DNA of 64,000 nucleotides from Marvania coccoides (taxonomy: Eukaryota; Chlorophyta; Trebouxiophyceae; Chlorellales; Chlorellaceae), in the NCBI GenBank assembly GCA_963854735.1, contig OY978101.1, positions 1,426,001 through 1,490,000 of the forward strand. Reading direction: 5' to 3'. Below the pieces are notes generated by a model. That model was given only the letters and a program-made list of their open reading frames with translations, was not told the origin of the DNA and searched no databases. Positions 1 through 12,100 of the stretch are shown in pieces; the first letter of the stretch is position 1; each line of letters opens with the position of its first letter. The translations under genes and the position numbers were made by a program.

Positions 1-430
1 GCACCTTGCACTGCAAGTGGCACTCTTGTAAATTCCCAGACCCATTCCGCTGCCGCACAGTCCCCCAAGGGCACTCTTTCCGGTGCCCCGTCGTGTCTTT
101 CCAATCCTCCAGCTGGAAGATTTGCAGTACTTGGCGCCACGACAGCCGGGGCATGTTTTGGCTTCGGGCATGCCATGGGCGCCCGGAAGCGTGGTGGCCA
201 GTTTTGCGCAAGTCAGCTTCGCCTTTGCGCGGCCCCTTGCTTTTAGACGCTGCTGCCAGGCTGTGCCTCCCTCTGCCTCCTCTACGGCAACCCTAGGGCG
301 CAGCTCTTTTGTAAATGCCAATACTTCAGGCAATGGCAGGTCGCGATAATTATCAGAGGCCATGCCGCCGCTTCTCTCCAGTAGTTTCTTGAGCGCAAGA
401 TTTTCCAGCTCAGCTCGGGCTGCCACTCTT
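1..430 (-). pseudogene. MYND-type zinc finger protein, 3' part, frame broken
   Basis: On the minus strand an open frame runs from about 430 to the window edge and contains the first half of a MYND finger (CPGCRGAKYC preceded by a further Cys). The expected second half (QLEDWK, then H-x3-C) is present immediately after it but in another frame. The junction, near 115-125, lacks the codons for the central Cys-Gln pair and fits a deletion of about 4 bases. MYND fingers are protein-protein interaction modules. The frame break suggests a pseudogene or an assembly error; an unrecognised intron is a weaker alternative because a tcttccag acceptor-like string lies at the break. The gene runs off the left edge, so its true end is not visible. 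The family call is inferred from the Cys/His pattern only. Confidence 0.4.
25..72. repeat. 48-base segment repeated at 44233-44280
   Basis: This segment at the end of the MYND remnant matches 44233-44280 in the same orientation at 43 of 48 positions with no gap. Read on the minus strand both copies keep a PW-x-TV...GSG-x-LQ peptide, so they probably derive from the same coding tail. The second copy lies just downstream of the LRAT-like gene. Confidence 0.7.
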
Positions 431-661
431 TCCAGCGCCAATGGGTGGATGACGATTAACAAAAGGCACAAAATTAAATTTTACATACGTACGCCGCCGA
501 GGCCGGGAAGAGGGCACTGTGGAGAAATAATTATGGAAGGCCCCCAAAAGAGGTCAATTAATCATGGGGGCGAGCGTAAAAACCGTGATGCAGGAGGAAT
601 TCGGCAAGAAGGTGAAAACTGAGGGCAGAGGTCGGCGGCAGGGCACAGTACTACCTTGTGA

Positions 662-844
662 TTATGCGGAGTAGGCAGCGTCGGACAAAGGTGGCAAATC
701 TTTGATAATGTCGCAAGAAAGCTCGTTCACATCTATAACGGGGATGCTGCCTAGTCCACGAACTCCGTCGAGGATGTCATTGGTGTTTTTGGTGAGGCGA
801 CGCACCTCAACCACAAACAAGGCTGCAGAATCAGAATTAGCCAT
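662..844 (-). CDS. Hypothetical 60-residue protein
   Basis: A single open frame starting at an ATG (842-844) and ending in TAA (662-664) encodes 60 residues, beginning MANSDSAALFVVEVRRLTKN and continuing with a leucine/valine-rich, helix-like stretch. The peptide is not low complexity and looks like a plausible small coiled subunit of a larger complex, but I recognise no family. It may be only the first exon of a larger gene; no convincing downstream exon was found between 450 and 660. AT-rich non-coding sequence lies on both sides. The gene 189 bases away on the other strand encodes a histone deacetylase, so the two would be divergent. Confidence 0.35.
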   Translation of the reverse strand: MANSDSAALFVVEVRRLTKNTNDILDGVRGLGSIPVIDVNELSCDIIKDLPPLSDAAYSA

Positions 845-1033
845 TATTTTTTTTAATGATTTTTTTTTTCGAAACTTAATTCCGTTTAAAGCACGAGAGA
901 CACGGGGCATTCGACATTTGTTTTTTTATTTTTGTTTTTTTAGAATTTCGAGTTTTTTCATTCTCGCTTCAATTTTAGTCTCTTGAAAATTTGTAAATAA
1001 TATGCAAATTGCCATGGGATAGATGGACTTGCG

Positions 1034-2543
1034 ATGCTCACCCAACCGTCTTATTCCAGATCACAAAAGTCTTTCGCCATCCACGCATTTTCGCCCTTCA
1101 AACACCCCTCGGCTGCAGCAAAAATGGGGAACCGGCGTTCTCGACCTCTCCAATCTGCCACAGCACCACCAACTCAGCCCTCCCCCTTCCTTCTCACCTG
1201 CGCCAACCCTGCGCTCGCTGCCACCGTAAGAATCGCGTTTCCACCCCAATTAGGGCCCTGGCCGATGCCCCAGCAGCCGCCCTTCGTCTACGCCGACTGT
1301 TACAACATCAAATTCTGGGGGATTGAGAAGCTGCACCCTTTTGACACCCAAAAATACGCTCGCGTCGTAAACAGTTTAGAAACGGAGGGCATCCTTCAAA
1401 AATCGCAGCTCGTCGCACCCAAAGAAGCCCCCCTGGAGCTGCTGGAAAGCGTGCACGACCCGCGCTACCTGCGCCAGTTGGAAACTTCGTCCCTCAAGGT
1501 TGCCATGGTGACTGAGTTAGCGCCGCTGGCGGTTCTTCCGCCCTTTCTATTGCGCGCAAAAGTGCTGCGCCCCATGCGCACGATGGCGGGCGGATCCGTG
1601 CTGGCGGGGGCCCTGGCGCTGGAGGTGATTTATAAGTCGACATTTTTTTTTGAACTTTTTTCTTCCTTTGTTCATGTTTATTTCATAGCGCCCACTGTAT
1701 TAATTTTTGTTATGTTAATACTAATATATTTCAGTGTGTTATCACAGCGAGGATGGGCTGTGAACCTGGGGGGAGGGATGCACCACGCCCATTGGAGCGA
1801 CGGCTCCGGATGGTCGCCCTACGACGACATCAGCTTAATGCTGCGCACGCTGCGCACTGCCTCCCAAGGTCAGCTCAAGTCTGTCATGGTTGTGGACCTG
1901 GACGTGCACCAAGGCAACGGCCACGAGCGCACCAAGCTGCACTTCCTCCGAGAGGCGGAAGAGAGGGAAAAGAGAGGAGGAGAAGAGGCAGGACAGCCGT
2001 CATGCATGCCCGAGGTACAACCAGACCAGCGTGGTTTATCTTCCTCTTCTTCCCATTCATTATTTTCACATTTCGCCCAAGTTTAAACCGCGTGAAGTGT
2101 CCCTCCCTACCAACTATAAAATTGATCATGCCGATACAATTTTATTTCAGATATTCACTGTGGACGTTTACAACGCCCAAATCTTCCCTCTAGACCAGCT
2201 AGCAAAAGCCGGGATCGACGTCAACGTCCCACTACCCTCCGGCACCGGCGACGCAGCGTACCTTGCAGCTGTCGACCAGGCTTTGAGCACCGCTTTTCAC
2301 CGCTGCCCCAGCCCCCAGCTGGTGGTTTATAACGCTGGGACCGATGTTCTGGCGGGCGATCCGCTGGGGAGACTCGATGTAAGCGCGGAGGCGGTGTTGG
2401 CTCGGGATGAGGCGGTGTTTGCAGCGGCTCTGGCCCATGGGGCGCCGGTGGTGATGCTTCTGAGCGGCGGGTACACGGCGCAGAGCGCGGGAGCCATCTC
2501 TGCGAGCCTGAAGAACCTGGTGCAGAAGTTTGGGATGCCTTAG
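1034..2543 (+). CDS. Class IV histone deacetylase (HDAC11-like)
   Basis: Zn-dependent lysine deacetylase. Exons 1034-1624, 1748-1954 (or 1748-2014) and 2151-2543. The core holds the family signatures NLGGGMHHAH, DLDVHQGNGHE, GTDVLAGDPLG and LSGGYT; the Asp and His of DLDVH and the Asp of GTDVLAGD are the expected Zn ligands. The class IV (HDAC11, plant HDA2) assignment follows from the HQGNGHE context and the DVYN motif after it. The donor of intron 2 is uncertain. A GC donor at 1955 gives the family spacing between HER and DVYN; the GT donor at 2015 would add 20 charged residues. Length is 396 or 416 residues. The roughly 75 residues before the domain are Ser/Pro/Ala-rich and could be an organelle-targeting extension, or translation may begin at ATG 1265. 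Confidence 0.88.
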
Positions 2544-2641
2544 AAGGGTTTGGCCTTGGAAAATTGGGAAGTTTGGGGTGGGGGGTTGCTTCACGAGCGG
2601 CAATATCCGTCTGTCGGTCTGCATGCAACCAGCTTCATACT

Positions 2642-2670
2642 GCTTTAGGGTTTGACCTAAACCCTAAAGC
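2642..2670. repeat. Inverted repeat of plant-type telomere motif
   Basis: The arms GCTTTAGGGTTT and AAACCCTAAAGC are perfect complements separated by 5 bases. TTTAGGG is the telomere repeat of plants and many green algae, and AAACCCTAA is the telo-box motif of plant promoters. With a single motif per arm this is not a telomere array. Confidence 0.7.
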
Positions 2671-2707
2671 ATACTGAGACATCCTGATTGTTGGCGAACG
2701 AATCCCC

Positions 2708-2760
2708 GATGTAGAAAACTGTATTTTCTACATCGAAAGAGTTTTCTACATGTAGAAAAC
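2708..2760. repeat. Hairpin followed by 20-base perfect palindrome
   Basis: A stem with 11-base arms (2708-2718, 2724-2734; 5-base loop) is followed 6 bases later by GTTTTCTACATGTAGAAAAC, a perfect palindrome. Together they contain four copies of GTAGAAAA in alternating orientation. Confidence 0.75.
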
Positions 2761-2956
2761 CTATCCCCTCCAATAGTCTCCTGAAAAATGTCGGTACTAA
2801 ACTACCGTGGTTTGGTACCATGCATGCTTTGCCTGCGTATGAGACCCAGCAACATTTGCTTTGAAATTTGCATTTTCTCCAACGTATTTTTGTTTAAATT
2901 TTCATACATATTTTAACACCTGTTGCTAAGCTTACGCCACGCCGGAGACTGGAGAC

Positions 2957-3810
2957 ATGGTGAAGCTCACCAGCGTGATCATCCTCAAGTACAATGGCCC
3001 AGACAAGGATCCATACATCCTGGGGCTGGAGGCCGACTTGAGCACGTTTGGCTACTTCCAACGGAGCACCGTCAAGGAGATGATCACGTTTGTGTCGCGA
3101 ACAGTGGCGAGAAAGACGCAAGTCGGGCAGCGGCAAACTGTGCAGCAGGAGGAGTACTATTGCCACGCGTACAACAAAGACGGGCTGGTGGGCATCGCAT
3201 TCGTGGACCACGACTACCCCGCGCGGGCTGGTTTCTGCGTGGTCAACAAGATCTTGGAGGATTACCAGGCACAGCAGGGCGAGGCGTGGCGAGGGGTGAC
3301 CGCAGACTCCGCAGAAACGCTGCCCATGCTGACAGAAGCGCTGCAGAAATTCCAGGTCTGTAACAAGACGTGTCCCCGTCCCTATTTTTTCATTTTTCTC
3401 GCCCACCGCCACCCCCTTGAAAATTTGGTCGCAGAGAAAGCTAAACGCGTTTTTTTTTGCAGGACCCGGCGCAAGCGGACAAGTTGTCGAAGATTCAGCG
3501 GGACTTGGACGAGACCAAGATCATTCTTCACAGAACCATTGAGAGCGTGCTCGACAGGGGGGAGAAATTAGACCAGGCAAGTAGAAATTGCTCTATAATA
3601 AATAAACAGCTACTACGATGAAATTATTGCTCCAGCCTTTAAACGTGCTGGTAAAGGAGGGGGGTTTGGAGCAGAAAACACTATTCATAATGGAATGTTT
3701 TTTTCTTTCTTTTTTCGCAGTTGGTGGACAAGAGCGCGGACCTTTCGATGGCCAGTCAGCTGTTCTACAAGCAGGCACGAAAGGCCAACTCATGCTGCAA
3801 GTTCATGTGA
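2957..3810 (+). CDS. YKT6: R-SNARE YKT6
   Basis: YKT6 is a lipid-anchored SNARE acting in ER-Golgi, endosomal and autophagosomal fusion. Exons 2957-3355, 3463-3576 and 3721-3810 give 200 residues, the usual family length. Residues 1-133 form the longin domain. The SNARE motif follows, with the zero-layer Arg in VLDRGEKLD. The C terminus is CCKFM, the conserved CC-x-x-M signal for palmitoylation of the first Cys and farnesylation of the second. There is no transmembrane helix, as expected. Intron 2 begins with GCAAGT, a consensus GC-AG donor, and splicing there restores the family sequence across LDQ-LVDKS. The start is the only ATG that gives the intact longin domain. Confidence 0.95.
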
Positions 3811-4002
3811 AGAAACAGCCGGGAGGCCGCAATAAAAGAAATAATAAACTCTACTGACTACTCTCTGACTCCCCCTATCGACTCATTCACTCATTAGAAT
3901 AGAAGAGACACTCAACCAACCCTGCATTTGATTTTTATTTCTCCCCCTCAGCCCTACATAAACCTGTAAATTAAAATCCGCAGTTACAATCAAATGTATT
4001 TT

Positions 4003-6043
4003 TCACTCTGGGTGCTGCAAATTCCTGGCGTACTCCACCGTGGTGGGCATCTTCGTGAGCTCCCGGATCAGCATCGTCGCGTACGTCGACGACGGCAGCG
4101 TGAAGCTCAATCGCAGCGCCAAAAACTTCCCTCCTGTTGCCGTCGCCGGCGCCGCCCTTCCCTGCATCGCATCCACGTCATTCCCAGCCAAATTCGCGTC
4201 TTTGTCGTCATACCGCAGCACCTCGTACTCCAGGTCACTCGGCCTGAATAGCACGTGCCTGTAGGCCCCCGCGTGGTGCAGCTGCGAGAATTCTTTCACC
4301 CGATGTGCCGGTGAGTCCAAAGACACGCCGTCCCGCGCCGCCACGGTGCGGTACACCTCCGCCACATCGTTTTCGGGGTAAATAATCTTGTGCCCTGGCA
4401 AAGGCAGCACCACGTCGTCCATAACGTAAACCCCGGCAGCAGCTTCCTCGGCTGTCACCACCTTTGGTTCCACCTCGAAACTTTCCTCCTCTGCCTCGCT
4501 TTCGTCCTTGCCAGCACCCCCCCCGTTGGCGTCTGCAACATCTCCAGCAGCCCCAGAGAAGGCGCTGATTTTTGCTTTTTTGGCGTCGTGCACCGCTTTT
4601 CGCGAAACCACGAGATCTCCAGCGATAACCTTGTCAGCGCCGTGCTCCCGCACGCGGTGCGACGCTGCCTCATTCCACAGGTAGCTCTGGTACGCGTGAA
4701 TGTACATGGTGCGCAGATTACGAGGAACGGCTTGCAACGCAGTGACCACCGCTGTCCGATCCTTTGCCAATACACCCAAAACGGCGCGCTCCCCCACCAG
4801 GTTGTACGGCATCGCCGCCAACGCTGCATCAGCGTCCCCGCCAGCCAGGAACGCCTCGCAAGCCGCCGCAACTGCCTGGTTGGTCGTCCCCGCAGGCGTC
4901 ATGATGCACTTGATCGCCTCCTCCCACTGCCCCCGCAGCAGCGCAATTCCCACCCGGTGTGTGGGCACGTCGCTGCTGCCGAACCGCTGCAGGCCGTAGT
5001 AATTCACGAATCCCGCGGCCTTCACCGCCGCCGCCGCTGCCTCCACCGCCTCGACGCTCTGCGCGCTGAGCCCGCGCAGGATGATGTCGAACCGGTTGCC
5101 GGACAGGTCCCCCAGCTGCATCTGCCGGTCCGAGTACGAAAAATTTCCTACTCGGATGCCGCGCACTGCTTTATTCACCCCGGCGAGCTTTTCAGGCGCC
5201 ACGTGGTACGCCGAGACCCACTGCACAGTCACCCCTCGCTTATCCTTGGTGCCTGCGATGCTGAACACCTTGGGGCGGACGTGCAGGGTCTTGGCGATGG
5301 TCGACAGCGCGTGGTGGCTGTCGTAGTTCTCCTTGAACAGCGCAAAACGAAGGTACTTGGCGCCGCTGCCGCCCTGCCACGCCTGCTTTCGCTGCTGCCG
5401 CGCAAACTGGTTGCCATCCTCGCGCTTGCGCTTGCTCTTGCCGCCGCGCGTCAGCTGCAGCTGGATTCCGTGCAGGTCTGAACTGCCTGCCAGCGCCACT
5501 GCCTCGGTTTGCATTGGCGGCAGCCAAGCCAGATTCTTGAACAGCTGGTGCACCGATCGCCGCATGTTTTTGTCGGGGAGAGGACCCAGCGTGAGCGGTG
5601 CGGGGGTCTGCTGCTTGATATCTGCTTTGCACGCCTCTGCTGCCTTTAGGAAGGCCTCCAAGCCTTGCTTTGTTGTGTCGGTGGCAAAGTCTTCACCAAC
5701 TGCATGCGCAAAGGCAGCCACGACGTCCTCTGCAGATTCCAGCGGCGCCGATGGTTCCTCCTCCTGCTGCGGTGCATCTAGCGGCTCTGGGATTTGGAAG
5801 GTCGTGAGCCGCACCACCTGGCCATCTAAATCGACTTCGTTCACCTTGAAGTCGGTAAACCTGCGAGCGGGAATTGTGACGTGCATGCACATTTAATAAA
5901 TCCATTTTAATCATCGGGGCCCAGGCGTTGGCGTTCAGGGTGGATTGCGAGCTTGCCAAATACCTGGACCGCATAATCCCGGTGAATCCTGGCGTCTTTG
6001 TGATGTACTCGCGGATGCCCACATCGATCTCCGTCGCCGCCAT
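4003..6043 (-). CDS. PUS7: tRNA/mRNA pseudouridine synthase, PUS7/TruD family
   Basis: Converts U to pseudouridine in tRNA and mRNA; eukaryotic PUS7 favours UNUAR sites. Exons 5964-6043 and 4003-5860 on the minus strand give 645 residues. Exon 1 encodes DVGIREY and GFTGIMRSR, and exon 2 continues with FTDFKVNEV, matching the TruD amino-terminal pattern. The catalytic Asp lies in GTKDKRG. NYYGLQRFG and the basic insert (GGKSKRKRED) are typical of eukaryotic members, and the carboxyl end carries a second acidic, low-complexity insert. Splicing is GT-AG. The 3' end lies 192 bases from YKT6 in convergent orientation; the start lies 107 bases from the end of VIR on the same strand. Confidence 0.94.
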
Positions 6044-6150
6044 TCTTCAGTCAACAAACTTTTACGTATAAAATTAAAAAAGATTGTCAGAAATGAGTTT
6101 CAAAACATTTTAAAGCCAAAGGAAGGCGCCGGCGCTCTCTCGCACGCTTG

Positions 6151-9100
6151 TCACTTGTTCAGCTTGGCCTTGAGCACCTGCAACAGCGCGGGGTTCTTCA
6201 ATAGCAGTGCCTGCAGCCGTGCAGGGTCCTTCATGAGCGCCTGCACAGCGGATGGGTCGGCAAGCAACGCCGAAATGTCAATTCCGCCAGCAGGGGGTGC
6301 AGCAGCAGCAGGAGGCGGCAGAGCTTCATTTTCCTCCACTTTTATTTTTCTCGACATCTGAGACTCTTCCTCTCCCTTCTCCTCTGCTTCCTCCACCTCC
6401 ATCGGCGCTGCAGGCTCCCCCTCCTCTTCCGCTTGCTCTCGCCGCTCTTCCACCGCTGCTTCTTCGGCCGCCTCGGCAGGCTCCGCCACCGCCGTTTTCT
6501 TCTCCGCCTTCTCAGCCACTGCAGGCTGCGACTGGCTGGAAGGCTCCCCCAGCTCTGGACCAAAGTCTGCGTAAATATCCGCTACATCCATCGGCGCGGC
6601 ACCAGCCGTTGGGACGGGAGTAACGGCAGCAGCCTTCAGCGCATCTGCCGCCGCTGAAGCAGGTGGCTGCATGAGCATTTCTCCCAAAGGATCAGCCCCC
6701 AAATCCGAATATAAGTCAAAGCTGTCAGGAATGGCAGCTACAGGAGCCACAGGGATCGTTGCAATGGCCACAGTAACATCCAGCTGCGTCGCGTCTATTG
6801 CTGCGGCTTCTACGCCGCCACTGGCGCCCTCCTGCCCGGCCATGCCCAACGCAGACGGCACCTGCTGGCGCTGTTCTGCGACCGCAACGTCATGAAGCAT
6901 TCCTGGCATAGAAGCTGCTGGCAAAGCTGCTGCGCCGTTGCCATTGGCGTTGGCGCTGATAACCCCCACCGCTGCTCCCACTGCTGAGGGGGGTTCCGCC
7001 GCCATTTCTTCCTTAAATGGGCGCACGGGGTGCGTGAGGGGAGGGTGCAGGGTGGCTTCCACCGTCAGCCCTTCGTCAGGCATGCATGTACGGCGGGTGT
7101 AGTGCTTCAAAGCTGCAGCGGTGCCGGAAGCTGTCTGCTGCACGCTTCTCGCCCTGCAGTTCTTCCAGAACATGCGGGTCACCGCGTCGTGCACGTCCGT
7201 TGCTGCGCCTTCTGCCGCGCGCGCGTCGCTCCATCGAATTTGGCGCGCCTCTGCGTCTGGATCGAGGCCTGCTTTGGTGGCGGCGGCGGTGGCGGCCTGC
7301 GTGGCTGCAGCGAAGCGCAGCGGGGCAGGGGGCGGCTGGGTGGGAGGCTTCTCCGAGTCGCCTTCCATGGTGGCAACCACGCCCTTCATCCCCTCGGAAA
7401 CGTCGGAGAACGCTGCTGAGAGCGCCGGAGCGCCGGCCTGCGGTGAAAACAGAAAGATTAGCCAGGGGGTGCAAAAAGGTATTAGAGCCAAATTGAGGAA
7501 TTTAGTGTTTCCTTAATGTCTAAAATAGAGCAACTACTGAACTGTGCAGCAATGAAAAACAACAAGCGAAAAGGAAGAAAGAAAATTTCTTCTTATAAAA
7601 AAACGTTAAATCGGTTTAATACCTGCTGTGCCTGCTGCGCGAGGCCCCAATACTTGGTGGCCACCCACTGCGCCGCGGCCACCACGGCAGCGGGCTTCAG
7701 CTCCGACGGCGGCGGCGGGGGCTGCCCCGTAGCCGCAGCATGCAGCGTGGCCGCTCCTCTCCGCAGCGCAGCCCGCCCAGGCGGCGTCTCGGTCATCTGC
7801 CGCAGCACGCGCTGTGCCAGCACCGCGTTGGCGCCCAGCGCCGGCAGATGCTCCAGCAGTACTGCTGCCACTGCAGTGCCTTGCGACTCGGTTGGCACCT
7901 CCTCAATCGCCGCCTGCTCGGCAGTTGCTAGAGGGTTGAGCCCCAGCGCGGGGTTGCACAGCACCACCAGACACTCCACAGCCATGGTGCACACCGCGGC
8001 CGCGTCTGCGGGCTCGATGGCTGGCGAGGGCGTCGACATAACGCCTGAAATAAAAGAAAGAAAGAACTTAGTCAAGTTTTATGGATAAACACAGCGAGAA
8101 GAACAAAACTGTATCGAATATTAGCTAAAATTCAAATAAATGATTATGTCTGCGTTGAAATTTTCCTTCCGAGGAAACCCAACCATGAAACCGGTAATAC
8201 TACTCACGAATGATGTTCGCCAGGGTGGAGGGCGCGGCGGCATCCAGCATTGCCGCCTTCAGCGCTGGGCGGTACACCAACGGCACCAGCAGCTCCAGCA
8301 GCTTCCGGGCATCGTGTGCCGGGGTCTGCGACGCCCCCGCCGCGTCCAGCGCCGCCACAATGGGCTGCACCAGGAAGGGACCCATCCCGCCGCCGAGCCC
8401 CGCTGCTCTGGCCAGTAACCGGGCCGTGGCGGCTCGCAGCAGGGTGGGTTCAGCGGCAACGCACGCCCTGACCAGCGCATCGAACCCTGCCTGGCACCCC
8501 TCGATCGCCTGCGCCAGCGCGAGGCGGTACTTTCGCTCCGATGGCGGCGGTTGGGCGTCGCGGCGCCCCGGCAACGGCCATTCTGGCGGGAAAAGGTCGC
8601 CCAAGGCGCAGGTTGCCGAGAAGAGCTGGGAGGGGGCGAGCGGCGCCAGCGCCTGGGCTTGAAATCGCGCGGAATGGCGCTGCTGGGCCTGCTTTGAGCC
8701 CAGCAAAACCAGGGGCAGCGGCGGCGGGCCCCAGTTAGTGCCTTCCAGCCAGCACCGCAGCGCGGCGGTGACGTGGCGCCGGGCTACGAGGACGGGGGAG
8801 AGGGGGGCTGTGGCAGCGGCGGCGGGGCCAGCAACAGGGCCGTCTGTGCCCAGCATGCACAGCAGAGAGTCTTCGTCCACGCTCAGCGCAGCATGCGCTT
8901 TGAACAGCGCTGCTGCGCATGCTGCGCTGTTCACGGCCACCGCCTCCCGGCTGAGCTGCAGCCAGGAGGATGCCGCGGCGGCGGCAGCCCCCAGAAACTC
9001 AGCCGCAGCGCGCTTGTTGGCTGCAGAAGCCACGGGGTCTATGGCTGCTCCTGCCCGGCTCACCCACTGTCTGTCTACCTGAGCGGCAGTGAAAGCCTCC

Positions 9101-12100
9101 GCTCCCGCGAGGATGGCGCGCAGCAGCACGCGCAGCCCGTCGGCGAGGTGCAGCGCAGCAGCAGCAGCACGCCCAGCAGGCTGCCATAGCAGGCATGTCG
9201 TCAGCCGCAGCGCCGCCTCTGCACGGCCTCTCCGCCGCGGATCGTCCCAAAATTCGCGCACAGCCGCCCACTCCACACCCGCCAGCCCATCCTCCGCAAG
9301 TCCAGAGCCGTCGCCGCCCATTCTTGCCGCGTCGGTCGGCGGTAATGCCAGTTGCGGCAAATCGGCAGTTAACGACGCAATTAAAGCAGGCAGCTGGCCG
9401 GTTTCCAGCACCGCAGCGGCCTCCAACGCGCCACACAGTGCCTCCACTGACGTGAAGGCTGCGGTGGAGCCTGGAGCGGGGCACACGCACAGCGCAGCGC
9501 CCAGCGTGGTCAGCCTCCTCAGCGTGGCCTGGGCTGCAGGAACCCAGCGGGAAACCACGCCAGGGTGGGCCTCTTTGGACAGCGCCACCAGCAGCTCGGA
9601 CCCCAGACCCAGCTGCGGCATGGCAGCCACCAGCGATGCAAATTTACCAGCGGTACTACTCCCGTCGGCCACATTTTCGTTGGCGTAGAGGGGCTCAGAG
9701 GATGAGGCAGCGGCCAGCCCGCTGCCTCCTGCCTCCATCAGTACCGCACACCGCGCTGAAACCGCCTCCGCGCACCGCAGGAACGCCCGATTGCCAATCA
9801 AGGACGCAGCCAGCAGCGCCGGCAGCCGCAAGGAAGGCCCTCCAGCCAGAAAATTCCTCAGAGTGACGGCTGCAGACGTCCACATGTCCGATTCAAAGGA
9901 CTCGGCAGCGCACAGGTCTTCCACTGCAGCTGAAGCCACGACGAGGCTCTCAAGCGCTAGCACTGCAGGGCCGCCGCTGCCATCTCTGCTAGATTCAAGC
10001 GAAGCGGCTCTGAGCGCGGCCAGCAGCAGCTCCACGAGCCCTGTCGCGGCTGCGAGGGTCCTCAGCCCCGCCGCGCAGCTGGTGAGCGCCGCCAGCAGCG
10101 GTGCAGCGGCGGAGAGCATCGCAGCCGCCATGTTGGCTGCATCTGCCGCCCCCGCTGCCGCTGTGGCTCGGTCTTCGTGCTCCAGCTTGGTGCGGTAGAT
10201 AGTAGGCACATGCAGCACCGCCGGAAGCATGCGCAGCACGCCTCGAGCGTCCAGAGTCTCCAGGAAAGTGGCGCTGAGGCGGGGAGGCGGCGGTGCACAC
10301 AATCCGGCTGCTGGCTCCGCATCCAGCACTGCAGCTGGGGTTGGCGTGCGGTGGGTAGACTCTCCATCAGCCAGGGCTTCTCCCAGATGCGCCAGCGAGC
10401 CTGCGCACTTGGCTACTGCAGCTGCAACAGCGTCCTTTGGCGGCACCGCTGCCTGCTGCTTCCCCTCGCCGTTCAGCTCGAAGAGCTCCTCTGCGGCGAT
10501 GGAAAACGCGGCCGCGCGCTCGTAGAAACGCAGCACGCGCATCAGGCGCGTGCCCACCCCCGCCAGCGCCCCCAACTGCAGCTCAACCAACGCAGCAGCC
10601 ACAGCAGCATAAACCCCTGCGTAAACTTTCTTCCTGGCCTCCCAGAACTTGGTGGAAAGGTGCTGGTACTGGGAATCTTCGCTGTCTTCCCGCTGTTTGC
10701 GCGCGCGCTCTATCCTGGGGTCGGGAGAGAGGGCAGCAGGGGGGACTGCTAGGGGCCGTTTTTTTCTACCTCCTCCGCCCTCTTCTCTCTTCCGCGCATG
10801 CTTGTCCTCCCTTTCTTTCTCCCTCTCTCTCCCCCTCTCACGCTCCTTCTCTGCCTCTTTCTCTTTCCCTGGCGGCACTGCAATCGGCCGCCTCCTCCTA
10901 TCGCTAGCCTCGTCATCATGCCCCCTCGATGACCTGCGGTGGTGCCTGTGCTCCTCCTTGTCTCTCCTGCGCTCATTCTTCTCAGCTTTGCCGCTGTCTC
11001 TCTCCGGCAGCCGCTTCTCCTTTTCACTTCCTTGCGCTGCCCGTTTCTCAGACTCCCCCCCATAGTCATCATACTCCACGCCAATGCCTGCCGCATCAGC
11101 CCCGCCATCCCAGCGGTCGTCTGGGTCCACAGCAGCAGCAGCACCTCTGGGAGCTGGCGGTCGACTCATCCTTTCTTCAATTTTCCTGCGCCGTTTGTGG
11201 GACTTTGCGCCGCCGCCGTCGGTATCCCACGCCCCGTCCACCTGCGGGATCATCTCCTCGTCCTCCCGCGCGCGATAGCCTCGGCGCTCCCCCGCTCCAC
11301 CTCCAGGCGTGCGAGAAGAACGCTGGCCTTTCTTGACAGGGGAAGGCCCCGCCTTCACCGTCCACTGCACAAAACTGGGCTGCCACCACCCCAGCAGCGC
11401 CTCACACCCAAGCGCGCCGTTGGCGTGCGCGAGTAGCAGCGCGGCAGCAGCGGCGTGTCGGACATTTCGCTTAGGGGCTCTGGGGGACGCCAGAGCCTCT
11501 GATAGCAGCAGTTGACCATCTCGGGAACAAAAAAGCACCGCGGCGCGCGGTCTGGTGCACACCAGCACCGCTACAGCCAGCCCCAGGGAGCCGCAGACGC
11601 CAACTTCTTTCGCAGCCGCTAAAGGCGAAGGAATTTCAGCTAGAAATCCCAACCACCCCATCGCCATGTTCACTAGCTCGTGGTCATCCGTACCGTCCTG
11701 TGGTTCAGCGCTGTCGTCAGCAGCACTGGCAGCCCCCGCTGCAAGTTTGTTGCAGATAATTTCCGCAGCTGCCATCGCTCCTCGCAGGGCCTCTTCCGGC
11801 GGGGGAGACGCGATGATGCGACGTGGCACAGCTCCCACCGCGCGCCAGTACTTCAACAGCGGCTCGATGGCTGGCGCGGCGTCTGTGGCAAAGTTGATGG
11901 CGGCATCTACTGGTGGAGGCGGCGGGGAAGGCAGATCCTGCACCAGTTCTTCAAAGCGAGGGAGCGCGTCGTCAATAGTGAGAGGGATGGGCTGTGACGG
12001 CGGCGAGCTGCCTGCTGCTGCCCGCGCGAGCGAGTAGCCATGAATCGACAGAGGCACGGTTTGGTAGCGGCCCCGGATGACTACATGCTCAGTGATAAAA

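Larger units (their letters stand above)
2544..2956. other. Intergenic region with three inverted repeats
   Basis: This 413-base gap follows the deacetylase and precedes YKT6. No gene is seen. It holds a perfect 12-base inverted repeat (2642-2653 and 2659-2670) built on TTTAGGG/CCCTAAA, an 11-base stem (2708-2718 and 2724-2734), and a perfect 20-base palindrome (2741-2760) that reuses the same GTAGAAAAC core. The rest is AT-rich leader or promoter sequence. Confidence 0.7.

Noticed and set aside
563..673. Short plus-strand frame beginning MGASVKTVMQEEFGKKVKTE
   Set aside because: 36 codons, overlaps the opposite-strand small gene's end and has no supporting motif or splice structure.
2642..2670. 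Interstitial telomere array
   Set aside because: Only one heptamer-like unit per arm, arranged as a dyad rather than a tandem array.
4390..5481. 363-codon open frame on the plus strand
   Set aside because: It is the antisense of PUS7; the minus strand has all TruD motifs, and the plus peptide is Arg/His/Cys-rich with no domain.
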